This document shows positions 35,170-42,654 of a stretch of DNA of 64,000 nucleotides, in pieces. Position numbers and translations under genes: made by a program. Under the pieces are notes generated by a model. That model was not told the origin of the DNA. It saw only the letters and a list, made by a program, of their open reading frames with translations, and searched no databases. Position 1 is the first letter of the stretch. Each line of letters opens with the position of its first letter. The stretch spans positions 186,001 to 250,000 of the forward strand of contig NZ_LQIN01000045.1 of the NCBI RefSeq assembly GCF_001500065.1, given 5' to 3'. Origin of the DNA: Mycobacterium sp. IS-3022. Its GTDB lineage: Bacteria > Actinomycetota > Actinomycetes > Mycobacteriales > Mycobacteriaceae.

Positions 35170-35598
35170 TTACTCGACGGTGATCCCCATCGACCGGGCG
35201 GTGCCGGCGATGATCTTGGCGGCCTGATCGATGTCGTTGGCGTTCAGGTCCTCTTTCTTGGTCTCGGCGATCTCACGCACCTGATCCCAGGACACCTTCG
35301 CGACCTTGGTCTTGTGCGGCTCGCCCGAGCCCTTCTGCACACCGGCGGCCTTGAGCAGCAGCTTGGCCGCGGGCGGTGTCTTGAGGTTGAAGGTGAAGCT
35401 GCGGTCCTCGTAGACGGTGATCTCCACGGGGATGACGTTGCCGCGCTGGTTCTCCGTCGCGGCGTTGTACGCCTTGCAGAACTCCATGATGTTGACGCCG
35501 TGCTGGCCGAGCGCCGGACCGACCGGCGGGGCGGGGTTGGCCTGCCCGGCCTGGATCTGCAGCTTGATCAGCCCGACGACTTTCTTCTTCGGGGCCAT
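35170..35598 (-). CDS. rplK: 50S ribosomal protein L11
   Basis: 142-residue L11, which binds the GTPase-associated region of 23S rRNA and is needed for RelA activation. Family sequence: KVVGLIKLQIQAGQANPAPP, GPALGQHGVNIMEFCKAYN, and the C-terminal DIDQAAKIIAGTARSMGITV. A GAAAGGA ribosome-binding site precedes the ATG. A family-1 hairpin repeat sits between the nusG stop codon and this ribosome-binding site. Followed by rplA. Confidence 0.98.
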   Translation of the reverse strand: MAPKKKVVGLIKLQIQAGQANPAPPVGPALGQHGVNIMEFCKAYNAATENQRGNVIPVEITVYEDRSFTFNLKTPPAAKLLLKAAGVQKGSGEPHKTKVAKVSWDQVREIAETKKEDLNANDIDQAAKIIAGTARSMGITVE

Positions 35599-35615
35599 AC
35601 TCTTCCTTTCTCGGT

Positions 35616-35664
35616 GATTTCGGTGTAGTTCGTCGCGCTCACCGCAACCAACTACACCGAAATC
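35616..35664. repeat. 49-bp hairpin repeat, family 1, copy 2
   Basis: Arms GATTTCGGTGTAGTT and AACTACACCGAAATC are perfectly complementary over 15 bases around a 19-base centre. It fills most of the 70-base gap between nusG and rplK and ends only a few bases before the rplK ribosome-binding site, inside what should be one transcription unit. It is the most perfect of the three copies. Confidence 0.88.
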
Positions 35665-35668
35665 GCAA

Positions 35669-36496
35669 TTAGATCTTGGCGACCTGGTTGAAGGTCAGTT
35701 CGACAGGTGTTTCGCGGCCGAAGATGGACACCAGCACCTTGAGCTTCTGCTGTTCGGCGTTGACCTCGCTGATCGACGCGGGAAGCGTCGCGAACGGCCC
35801 GTCCATGACGGTGACCGACTCGCCGACCTCGAAGTCGACCTCGATCGGCGCGCGCTCGATTCCACCGGTCTCCGCGGCGGCAGCACCGGCCGCCGCGGCG
35901 GCCTTGCCGGGCTTCTTGGCGGCGGCTGGGGGCAGCAGGAACTTCACCACGTCATCCAGCGACAGCGGCGACGGCCGCGACGTCGCACCGACGAACCCCG
36001 TCACCCCGGGCGTGTTGCGAACCGCGCCCCACGACTCGTCGTTGAGCTCCATGCGCACCAGGATGTAGCCGGGCAGCACCTTGCGGTTGACCTGCTTGCG
36101 CTGGCCGTTCTTGATCTCGGTGACCTCTTCGGTCGGCACCTCGACCTGGAAGATGTAGTCGCCGACGTCGAGGTTCTGCACGCGGGTCTCGAGGTTGGCC
36201 TTCACCTTGTTCTCGTAACCGGCATAGGAGTGGATGACATACCAGTCGCCCGGCTTGAGCCGCAGCTCCTTCTTCAGCGCGACCGCAGGATCCTCGTCCT
36301 CGTCCTCGGCCTCACCGGCCGCGTCAGCCTCACCGGCGGTGTCGTCGGCGACCGGCGCCGCGTCCTCGACGGCGTCGGCGGCCGTACTGGACTCCAGACG
36401 CTCAGCAGCCTCATCTGCGATCACGGTCGCCGGGTCCGCCGCCTCGGCGATCGACTCGGAAACGGCCGAAGGCGTATCGCCCTCGAAGCTAGTCAC
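35669..36496 (-). CDS. nusG: transcription termination/antitermination factor NusG
   Basis: 275-residue NusG. An acidic, Ala-rich extension of about 85 residues precedes the NGN domain (KPGDWYVIHSYAGYENKVKA), which binds RNA polymerase. The KOW domain is at the C-terminus (GESVTVMDGPFATLPASISE). Between them is an Ala/Pro/Lys-rich linker (PPAAAKKPGKAAAAAG). The N-terminal extension is typical of actinobacteria. Follows secE by 42 bases. Confidence 0.97.
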   Translation of the reverse strand: MTSFEGDTPSAVSESIAEAADPATVIADEAAERLESSTAADAVEDAAPVADDTAGEADAAGEAEDEDEDPAVALKKELRLKPGDWYVIHSYAGYENKVKANLETRVQNLDVGDYIFQVEVPTEEVTEIKNGQRKQVNRKVLPGYILVRMELNDESWGAVRNTPGVTGFVGATSRPSPLSLDDVVKFLLPPAAAKKPGKAAAAAGAAAAETGGIERAPIEVDFEVGESVTVMDGPFATLPASISEVNAEQQKLKVLVSIFGRETPVELTFNQVAKI

Positions 36497-36538
36497 GTGT
36501 CAGTCCTCTCAAATTCTCATTGGTCGCGCACATGCCCG

Positions 36539-36979
36539 TCAGCCGAAGATCATCGCCACGAGCTTGGCCAGACCCAGGTCTACGAAGCCGATCAACGCCA
36601 CCATGAACACCAGGAACATCAGCACCACGGCGGTGTAGCTGACCATCTGCTTGCGGTTCGGCCAGATCACCTTGCGCAGTTCGGCGACGACCTGCTGCAG
36701 GTACGTCCAGACGAAGACGAACGGGTTGCGCCCACCCTTACCGGGCCGGTCGGCACGTTTCCTGGCGGTCTTCTTCGCGGTGCCGGACCCGTTCTTGGTG
36801 GGCGAAGCCTTGGTGCCCGTCGACAGGTCGACCGCCTCGCCGGCGTCCTCGCCAACCGCGGCTCGCCGCGACCGCTTCCCCGTGGGCCGGGTCGGCCGGG
36901 TCACGACCGCGCTGCGGCCGGTCTCGGAGTCGGTCCCGGTGTCGCCTGCGGAGCCGGCACCATCGCGCTCGTCGCTCAC
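36539..36979 (-). CDS. secE: preprotein translocase subunit SecE
   Basis: 146-residue SecE, the small subunit of the SecYEG translocon. About 90 residues of basic, low-complexity cytoplasmic sequence precede the conserved PFVFVWTYLQQVVAELRKVI amphipathic helix and a single membrane helix (VVLMFLVFMVALIGFVDLGL). The start GTG 36979 is preceded by AAGGGGAG at 6 bases; an ATG at 37003 would add eight residues and has no such site. Lies between tRNA-Trp and nusG, as in other mycobacteria. Confidence 0.95.
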   Translation of the reverse strand: MSDERDGAGSAGDTGTDSETGRSAVVTRPTRPTGKRSRRAAVGEDAGEAVDLSTGTKASPTKNGSGTAKKTARKRADRPGKGGRNPFVFVWTYLQQVVAELRKVIWPNRKQMVSYTAVVLMFLVFMVALIGFVDLGLAKLVAMIFG

Positions 36980-37058
36980 CGCATGCTCCCCTTGTCTGGT
37001 CATCTAGTCTTCTGTGGGTCACTGTCCAGTGTCCACACTTGTCGAGTATTCAGTTGAG

Positions 37059-37131
<73 letters not shown>

Positions 37132-37273
37132 TCAGGGTGACACGGCGAACGCCACCCGCTCCGGGGCTCACACAATTCGCGCGCTCCCCGATCGGTCGAT
37201 TGAAACCCGACGGAAGCGCGCTGGACTGGGAAAACCCCGAGGCCCGAGTGTAGCGCGCCACCGGTCTGTGTTA

Positions 37274-37861
37274 CTAATCCGCCGCCCGGACGCTCTCGGG
37301 TTCGTCGACCTGGGCGCCGGCCTCACCGTTGTTGGCGCCGTTCGCGCTCTCGTCGTGCACGACGGGCTTACGCGTCACCTGCCCGGTCTTGGGGTCCCAT
37401 CCGGCGGAGATCGAGTTGTCGCCCTCGTGACCCATCAGCGTGGTGAAGGACTCCATGACCAGCTCGTCGTGCTGGTCGACCAGCGTGTTGCGGGTGGTCA
37501 CGATGTCGGCGCCGAAGCGCTCGTCGACCGTCAGCACGTACAGCGTCCCGGTGAGAGCATCGCCGGCCTTGATCGGGCGGTGGAACTTGAACTTCTGGTC
37601 GACCTGCACGATCTGCATGGTTTCGAAGCCGACGTCGTTGTGCTGAAAGAAGTGCCGCTGGATCATCACCGCGAAGATGGACATGAACGTCGGCGGGGCG
37701 ATCAGCGCATCGTGGCCCGCGGCCTTGGCGGCCTCCAGGCTGTGGCTCGTCGGGTCGTAGGCCTTGACGGCGTTGGCGTACTGGCGGATCTGTTCGTGAC
37801 CCACGATGTAGGGCTCGGGGTAGCGCCAGACCATTCCCTGGATATCGATCTTGAGCGCCAT
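37274..37861 (-). CDS. hadC: (3R)-hydroxyacyl-ACP dehydratase subunit HadC
   Basis: 195-residue hot-dog-fold subunit of the FAS-II dehydratase that builds mycolic acids; HadC pairs with catalytic HadB for late elongation of meromycolates. The sequence MVWRYPEPYIVGHEQIRQYA and APPTFMSIFAVMIQRHFF is the HadA/HadC (non-catalytic, MaoC-like) type. The C-terminal 45 residues are Asp/Glu/Asn-rich and longer than in the 166-residue M. tuberculosis HadC as I remember it. Starts two bases after the hadB stop codon. Confidence 0.95.
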   Translation of the reverse strand: MALKIDIQGMVWRYPEPYIVGHEQIRQYANAVKAYDPTSHSLEAAKAAGHDALIAPPTFMSIFAVMIQRHFFQHNDVGFETMQIVQVDQKFKFHRPIKAGDALTGTLYVLTVDERFGADIVTTRNTLVDQHDELVMESFTTLMGHEGDNSISAGWDPKTGQVTRKPVVHDESANGANNGEAGAQVDEPESVRAAD

Positions 37862-37863
37862 GA

Positions 37864-38292
37864 CTACGCCAGCTTCGCAATCGCCACGGCGCGGCCGAAG
37901 ATCTTCTTGCCCCCGGTGGTGGCCGCCAGCGCGATGGTCACCGTCTTCGTCTCGGGCTCAACGGATTTCACCCGTCCACTGAAGACGATCTCGGCGCCGA
38001 TGCCGTCGTTCGGCACCGGCACCACCGCGGTGAACCGGACGTTGTACTCGGTGACCGCCGCCGGGTCGCCGACCCACTCGGTCACGTAGCCGCCGCCCAG
38101 GCCCATGGTCAGCATGCCGTGCGCGATCGCGGTGTCCAGGCCGACCTGCTTGGCGATCTCGTCGTCCCAGTGGATCGGGTTCAGGTCGCCGGACACGCCG
38201 GCATAGTTGACAAGGTCCTGCCGGGTCAGCGGAATCACCTTCTCGGGAAGCTCATCGCCCTTCTTCACCGAGGCGAACTCACGCAGTGGCAT
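37864..38292 (-). CDS. hadB: (3R)-hydroxyacyl-ACP dehydratase subunit HadB
   Basis: 142-residue catalytic subunit of the mycolate FAS-II dehydratase. The hydratase-2 motif GDLNPIHWDDEIA carries the catalytic Asp and His, followed by GLDTAIAHGMLTMGLGGGYV. It aligns with M. tuberculosis HadB over its full length, supporting ATG 38292 (MPLREFASV). It overlaps the end of hadA by 14 bases, so translation is coupled. HadAB and HadBC dimers share this subunit. Confidence 0.97.
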   Translation of the reverse strand: MPLREFASVKKGDELPEKVIPLTRQDLVNYAGVSGDLNPIHWDDEIAKQVGLDTAIAHGMLTMGLGGGYVTEWVGDPAAVTEYNVRFTAVVPVPNDGIGAEIVFSGRVKSVEPETKTVTIALAATTGGKKIFGRAVAIAKLA

Positions 38293-38755
38293 CTGTAAAA
38301 CCCTCTTCTCCATCACCCGTCCGACCCGCCAGGGTCGTGAATGTCTCCTGTAGGACGTCACCGGCTTCGTTGGTGACGACGTTCTTGAGTACGACGATGT
38401 CGGTGCCGTGGGCTTGTCGCACAGAGTCCACGTACACGTCGCAGTACAGCTTGTCGCCGGCGAAAATCGGCCTGACGTACTTGAGTACCTGATCGACCTG
38501 CACGATCTTCGCGTCCTTGATCGCGACGTTGGCGTGCTCGAAAAACGACGTCTGCGCCATGTAGCCGAAGACACTGGTGAACGTCAGCGGCGCCGGCAAA
38601 GCCTTGTGGCCGAGTTCGGCGGCGACGTCCTCGTCGAAGAACACGCGATCGTCGTTCTTGACCGCGACCGCGTACTCACGAATCTTCTCGCGGCCCACGA
38701 CGTAGTGGTCGGGATAGCGGTAGTGCATCCCGACGATCCGCTCGGACAACGACAC
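38279..38755 (-). CDS. hadA: (3R)-hydroxyacyl-ACP dehydratase subunit HadA
   Basis: 158-residue partner of HadB in the FAS-II dehydratase, acting in early meromycolate elongation; target of thiacetazone and isoxyl in M. tuberculosis through a Cys near residue 61. Here that region reads ALPAPLTFTSVFGY with no Cys at the place where the M. tuberculosis protein has LTFICVFGY, so the reactive Cys is a Ser (by-eye alignment). Start is GTG (SLSERIVGMHYRYPDHY). Same length as the M. tuberculosis protein. Confidence 0.95.
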   Translation of the reverse strand: MSLSERIVGMHYRYPDHYVVGREKIREYAVAVKNDDRVFFDEDVAAELGHKALPAPLTFTSVFGYMAQTSFFEHANVAIKDAKIVQVDQVLKYVRPIFAGDKLYCDVYVDSVRQAHGTDIVVLKNVVTNEAGDVLQETFTTLAGRTGDGEEGFTDATA

Positions 38756-38807
38756 AGTTAGTGAACCTACCTAGTCACCCTGGGTGGCCGCCCAGGATTG
38801 TCGCGCT

Positions 38808-38975
38808 CTAGCGCGATTCCTTGTGGGGCTGGTGTTTGCCGCAGTTCGGGCAGAACTTCTTGATCTCGAGCCGGTCCGGGTCGTTGCGGCGGTTCTTCTT
38901 GGTGATGTAGTTGCGGTGCTTGCACACCTCGCACGCCAAAGTGATCTTCGGCCGTACGTCGGTACTGGAGGCCAC
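38808..38975 (-). CDS. rpmG: 50S ribosomal protein L33
   Basis: 55-residue L33 of the zinc-binding (C+) type: CEVCKHRNYITKKN and CPNCGKHQPH hold the four Cys ligands. Start is GTG 38975 (ASSTDVRPKITLA), stop TAG at 38808. The gene matches rpmG2 (Rv0634A) of M. tuberculosis in sequence and position, between hadA and tRNA-Met. The C+ form is replaced by a C- paralogue under zinc limitation in mycobacteria. Confidence 0.96.
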   Translation of the reverse strand: MASSTDVRPKITLACEVCKHRNYITKKNRRNDPDRLEIKKFCPNCGKHQPHKESR

Positions 38976-39011
38976 GTCTCACGTCCTTCGTCTACGCGTT
39001 CTTGTTGTCTG

Positions 39012-39085
39012 TAGCGGTGGGGGGGCTCGATCCCCCGACCTCACGATTATGAGTCGTGCGCTCTAACCAGCTGAGCTACACCGCC
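39012..39085 (-). tRNA. tRNA-Met (CAT)
   Basis: 74-nt cloverleaf: GGCGGTG acceptor with a G-U pair at position 1, D arm GCTCAGCTGGTTAGAGC, anticodon stem ACGAC/... with loop CTCATAA (anticodon CAT), T arm GGGGGATCGAGCCCCCC. The D arm and ordinary acceptor mark it as elongator rather than initiator. Discriminator A; CCA is not encoded. Confidence 0.95.
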
Positions 39086-39144
39086 CCGATGGCTACGGGC
39101 CGGCATGCCAGCCGTTCCAGGCGACCAAGCCGATCCGTCCACCG

Positions 39145-39217
39145 AGCCCCCTAACGGAATCGAACCGTTGACCTTTTCCTTACCATGGAAACGCTCTGCC
39201 GACTGAGCTAAGGGGGC
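39145..39217 (-). tRNA. tRNA-Thr (GGT)
   Basis: 73-nt cloverleaf: GCCCCCT/AGGGGGC acceptor, D arm GCTCAGTCGGCAGAGC, anticodon stem TTTCC/GGAAA with loop ATGGTAA (anticodon GGT), T arm AACGGTTCGATTCCGTT. Discriminator T; CCA is not encoded. First gene of the leftward tRNA-rpmG-had-sec-ribosomal run. Confidence 0.96.
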
Positions 39218-39260
39218 CTGCTTGCTTCGAGGCCCGCGCAACGTGGCGCGAGCCTTAAAG

Positions 39261-39290
39261 AGGGTACAGTCTCGCCGATTGCCGCGCCAA
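39261..39290 (-). promoter_or_regulatory. candidate promoter of the tRNA-Thr/tRNA-Met/rpmG run
   Basis: Minus-strand TTGGCG, 18 bases, then TACCCT, about 45 bases upstream of tRNA-Thr. Spacing and boxes fit a sigma-A promoter moderately well. Confidence 0.4.
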
Positions 39291-39349
39291 ACCACTGATC
39301 ACCACAACCGTCAGCACCGACTGTAGCCGCGGAGGGATGGACTCCAACA

Positions 39350-40219
39350 GTGACCGAACCCGGCGCGAACCGTGTGGCGGTGTACCTCGACTTCGACAAC
39401 ATCGTGATCTCCCGCTACGACCAGATCCACGGGCGCAGCTCGTTTCAACGCGACAAGGCCGCGGGGTTCCACAAGCAGCCGGGCCGGCTGTCGCAGGCGA
39501 CCGTCGACGTCGGCGCGATCATCGACTTCGCCTCGTCGTTCGGCACGCTGGTGTTGACCAAGGCCTATGCCGACTGGTCGGCCGACGTCAACGCCGACTA
39601 CCGCGACCAGCTGGTCGGCCGCGCGGTCGACCTGGTGCAGCTGTTCCCGGCCGCCGCGTACAACAAGAACGGCGCCGACATCCGGCTCGCGGTCGACGCC
39701 GTCGAGGACATGTTCCGATTGCCCGACCTGACGCACGTGGTGATCGTCGCCGGCGACTCCGACTACATCCCGCTCGCGCAGCGGTGCAAACGGCTCGGCC
39801 GCTACGTCGTCGGCATCGGCATCACCGGTTCCATCAGCCGCTCACTCACCGCGGCCTGCGACGAGTTCGTCTCCTACGACGCGCTGCCCGGCGTCCCCGC
39901 GGTGAAGACCGAAGCGCCGAAGCGGCGCCGCACCAAAGCCGACGCCGACCAGGAGCCCGAGACGCCCGACCCGCAGGCCGCGGCGACGGCGCTGCTGGAA
40001 CGGGCGCTGCGGGTCGCCCACGGCAAGGACGACTCCGACTCCGACTGGTTGCACAACTCCGCGGTCAAGGCGCAGATGAAGCGGATGGACCCGTCGTTCT
40101 CGGAGAAGTCGCTGGGGTTCCGCTCGTTCAGCGACTTCCTGCGCTCGCGCACCGACCTCGTCGAGCTCGACGAGAGCAGCACCACCCGGCTGGTGCGGCT
40201 GCGGCCCGATAGCCAGTGA
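39350..40219 (+). CDS. NYN-domain RNase-like protein with LOTUS-type C-terminus
   Basis: 289-residue protein. Residues about 8-180 are an NYN (PIN-like) nuclease domain: YLDFDNIVIS with two metal-binding Asp, KNGADIRLAVDAVED, and VIVAGDSDYIPLAQR with the third acidic cluster. Residues about 185-205 are a basic linker (KRRRTKADAD). The C-terminal segment AVKAQMKRMDPSFSEKSLGF, then RSFSDFLRS, matches the OST-HTH/LOTUS RNA-binding fold. The same two-domain layout is found in eukaryotic MARF1 and in many bacterial proteins whose RNA targets are mostly unknown. Start is GTG. Divergent from the tRNA-Thr promoter. Confidence 0.85.
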   Translation: MTEPGANRVAVYLDFDNIVISRYDQIHGRSSFQRDKAAGFHKQPGRLSQATVDVGAIIDFASSFGTLVLTKAYADWSADVNADYRDQLVGRAVDLVQLFPAAAYNKNGADIRLAVDAVEDMFRLPDLTHVVIVAGDSDYIPLAQRCKRLGRYVVGIGITGSISRSLTAACDEFVSYDALPGVPAVKTEAPKRRRTKADADQEPETPDPQAAATALLERALRVAHGKDDSDSDWLHNSAVKAQMKRMDPSFSEKSLGFRSFSDFLRSRTDLVELDESSTTRLVRLRPDSQ

Positions 40220-40274
40220 ACTTCCGCCGATACGCGTGACCTTCCGCCGAACGTGTGAAGCTCCGCCGATACGC
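40216..40274 (+). repeat. three tandem ~20-bp repeats
   Basis: Three consecutive units of 20, 19 and 20 bases, each of the form GTGAnnnTCCGCCGAnACG: GTGAACTTCCGCCGATACGC, GTGACCTTCCGCCGAACGT, GTGAAGCTCCGCCGATACGC. The first covers the stop codon of the NYN gene and the third ends 8 bases before the metallohydrolase ATG. Confidence 0.8.
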
Positions 40275-40282
40275 TGACGGCC

Positions 40283-40996
40283 ATGGCCTCGGATCGGCTC
40301 TACTTCCGCCAGTTGTTGTCCGGTCGCGACTTCGCGGCCGGCGACATGATCGCGCAGCAGATGCGCAACTTCGCCTACCTGATCGGCGACCGCGAGACCG
40401 GCGACACCGTGGTCGTCGACCCCGCCTACGCGGCCGGCGACCTCGTCGACACGCTCGAGGCCGACGGCATGCGCCTGTCCGGGGTGCTGGTCACCCACCA
40501 CCACCCCGACCACGTCGGCGGGTCGATGATGGGCTTCGAGCTCAAGGGCCTCGCCGAACTGCTGGAACGCACCAGCGTGCCGGTGCACGTCAACCGCCTT
40601 GAGGCGGACTGGGTTTCGAACGTCACCGGTATCGCGCGCAGCGAACTCACCGAGCACCAGCACGGCGACGTGGTCAAGGTCGGCGACATCGACATCGAAC
40701 TGCTGCACACGCCCGGCCACACGCCGGGCAGCCAGTGCTTTCTGCTCGACGGGCGACTGGTCGCCGGCGACACCTTGTTCCTGGAGGGCTGCGGGCGCAC
40801 CGACTTTCCGGGCGGCGACGTCGACGACATGTTCCGCAGCCTGCAGGCGCTCGCGAAGCTGTCCGGTGACCCGACGGTGTTCCCCGGCCACTGGTATTCG
40901 GTGGAGCCCAGCGCATCGCTGTCGGAGGTGCGCCAGACCAACTACGTCTACCGGGCCAGCAACCTCGACCAGTGGCGAATGCTGATGGGCGGCTGA
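40283..40996 (+). CDS. metallo-beta-lactamase-fold hydrolase, glyoxalase II type
   Basis: 237-residue di-metal hydrolase. The motif HxHxDH is at residues 72-77 (THHHPDHVGG); further ligands are His in LHTPGHTPGS, Asp in VAGDTLF and His in FPGHW. The pattern, including the length, is of hydroxyacylglutathione-hydrolase-like enzymes; mycobacteria lack glutathione, so a mycothiol ester or another thioester is the more likely substrate. Corresponds to Rv0634c by family and position. No clear Shine-Dalgarno precedes the ATG; the tandem repeat fills that space. Confidence 0.87.
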   Translation: MASDRLYFRQLLSGRDFAAGDMIAQQMRNFAYLIGDRETGDTVVVDPAYAAGDLVDTLEADGMRLSGVLVTHHHPDHVGGSMMGFELKGLAELLERTSVPVHVNRLEADWVSNVTGIARSELTEHQHGDVVKVGDIDIELLHTPGHTPGSQCFLLDGRLVAGDTLFLEGCGRTDFPGGDVDDMFRSLQALAKLSGDPTVFPGHWYSVEPSASLSEVRQTNYVYRASNLDQWRMLMGG

Positions 40997-41003
40997 CCGT
41001 CGC

Positions 41004-41693
41004 GTGCCGGACACGCTCTACGCCGACGTGTCGGAGTGGCAGGTCGGCGTCGACGACAGCTACCCGTACCCGGTTCTGTGCATCCGCTCCAACGATGGAA
41101 CGCATCGAGATCGCCGGTGGCGCAACAACTATGACTGGTGCCGGCGTAACGCCGACGACGGGCGGCTGACGTTCTTCATCGCGTACTTCGTGTGGCGGCC
41201 GAACTGGCAGGACGCCGTGGACACGTTCTGCGAGCAGGTCGGCACGCCGCACCCGAGGATGGCGGTGATGCTCGACGTCGAGTCGTGGGGCGGCCGGATC
41301 CGCGGCGATCGATCGGCGGGCATCAACGCCGCCTACGACGCGGTGGGCGATTTCGTCGGCGGAACGGCGCAGGTGATCGGCTACGGCAACGTCGGTGACC
41401 TGAACACGCTGTGGCCGCTCAAGCCGCCCGGCATCCGCCTGGTGGTTGCCGCATACGGGCACAACCCGTCATACCCGGGCAAAGTGGCGCATCAGTACAC
41501 CGACGGCAGCGGACACGGCGGGGGCCTGCCGGAGGGCGCACCGCCGTTCGGTCGCTGCGACATGAACTCCGCCGACGGGTTGAGTCCGGACGCGTTCGCC
41601 GATGCGTGCGGGATCACCGGCACCGATCGGCCGGGTCGGCGCGGTCCCAGCAAATCGACGCGGATGCCAAATACGCAAATGATGTATGGCTAA
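41004..41693 (+). CDS. glycoside hydrolase 25-like (lysozyme-like) protein
   Basis: 229-residue protein starting GTG (PDTLYADVSEWQVGVDDSYP). DVSEWQ is the usual first strand of the GH25 muramidase barrel, with the conserved Asp; VMLDVESWGG holds the Asp-x-Glu catalytic pair and HQYTDGSGHGGGLPEG supplies the late conserved Gln/Tyr region. No signal peptide, so it cannot reach peptidoglycan by the Sec route. The sequence style is that of lysins or tail proteins of mycobacteriophages rather than of house-keeping wall enzymes. Followed after 24 bases by a membrane-protein gene; possibly a domesticated phage pair. Confidence 0.7.
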   Translation: MPDTLYADVSEWQVGVDDSYPYPVLCIRSNDGTHRDRRWRNNYDWCRRNADDGRLTFFIAYFVWRPNWQDAVDTFCEQVGTPHPRMAVMLDVESWGGRIRGDRSAGINAAYDAVGDFVGGTAQVIGYGNVGDLNTLWPLKPPGIRLVVAAYGHNPSYPGKVAHQYTDGSGHGGGLPEGAPPFGRCDMNSADGLSPDAFADACGITGTDRPGRRGPSKSTRMPNTQMMYG

Positions 41694-41717
41694 CTCCTGC
41701 GTGGTATACAGCGGTGC

Positions 41718-42587
41718 GTGAACGGGGATGGGAATCTGCTCGGCCTGTCGGCCGGCATGTGGACGGCGCTCGCCGCCTGGCTCGCCGTGGTGGTGGGCAT
41801 CGCCGCGCTGATCTACGCGTGGCGGCACTATCAACGGGTACGGCGGCAAAGCGAACAGCTGATGCAGCCCAACGTGGCGATGTTCATGGAGCCGGCCCCC
41901 AACGACTGGCACCTCATCGAGCTCGTGGTCAAGAACTTCGGCCGAACGCCGGCCTACAACATCCGATTCGACTTCGCCCATCCGCCGACCGTGGCCAAGT
42001 ACGAGAACGTCTACGACGACCGCTACGTCGACATCGTTCCGCTGAATCTGCCTGCCGAGATTCCGTATCTGGCGCCCAACCAGGAGTGGCGGATCGTCTG
42101 GGACTCGGCGCTCGACCGTCGTGAGGTCGGCGAGGCCATCGCGTCGCGGTTCGACGGGGCGGTCACCTATTCCGACCGGCAGGGGCAGGAGAAGGGCAAG
42201 GGCGCCCGGCACCGGTTCCGCTCCACCGCGGTGCTGGACTGGTCGACGCTGCACCCGGTCGAACGGTTGGAGCTGTTGACCACCCACGACCTGGCCCGCC
42301 AGGAGAAGCAGAAGCTCGAGCTGCTGCGCCACCTGCTGACGTACTACCACTACGCGGCCGCCGAGAGCCGCGAAGACGTGCTCCGCACCGAGATCAACCG
42401 GGTGCGAGATGCCGCGAACGAACTGCGCGACCGCTACCGCGCAGAAGGCGGCGGCCCACTACCCAACCCACGCAACGACACGCCTCGAGGGGCGGTCACC
42501 GGTCAGCAGAGCGACGCCGCCACGGATCTCGAAGAGGCGCACACCCAGGTGCTGAGCAACCGGCCGGCACGCCACCGGATCGCCTAG
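41718..42587 (+). CDS. membrane-anchored protein of unknown function
   Basis: 289-residue protein with one N-terminal membrane helix (residues about 15-36, WTALAAWLAVVVGIAALIYA) and then a soluble domain. It has a beta-rich core (HLIELVVKNFGRTPAYNIRF) resembling orphan actinobacterial and phage-encoded proteins, a helical, Gln/Glu/Lys-rich segment at about residues 190-245 that may form a coiled coil, and a polar tail. Start is GTG 41718. Close downstream of the GH25-like gene on the same strand. I do not recognise a named family. Confidence 0.65.
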   Translation: MNGDGNLLGLSAGMWTALAAWLAVVVGIAALIYAWRHYQRVRRQSEQLMQPNVAMFMEPAPNDWHLIELVVKNFGRTPAYNIRFDFAHPPTVAKYENVYDDRYVDIVPLNLPAEIPYLAPNQEWRIVWDSALDRREVGEAIASRFDGAVTYSDRQGQEKGKGARHRFRSTAVLDWSTLHPVERLELLTTHDLARQEKQKLELLRHLLTYYHYAAAESREDVLRTEINRVRDAANELRDRYRAEGGGPLPNPRNDTPRGAVTGQQSDAATDLEEAHTQVLSNRPARHRIA

Positions 42588-42609
42588 GCCTTGGCATTCG
42601 TAGCCATGT

Positions 42610-42628
42610 TTCGTAACATCGGTACGAA
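42610..42628. promoter_or_regulatory. inverted repeat upstream of echA3-like gene
   Basis: TTCGTA and TACGAA, perfect 6-bp arms with a 7-base spacer, 26 bases before the start codon; another half-site ATTCGTA lies just upstream near 42596. Likely bound by the TetR regulator encoded two genes on (inference). Confidence 0.5.
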
Positions 42629-42654
42629 TTAGCGGCGCTGCAGAAGGAGCATCG

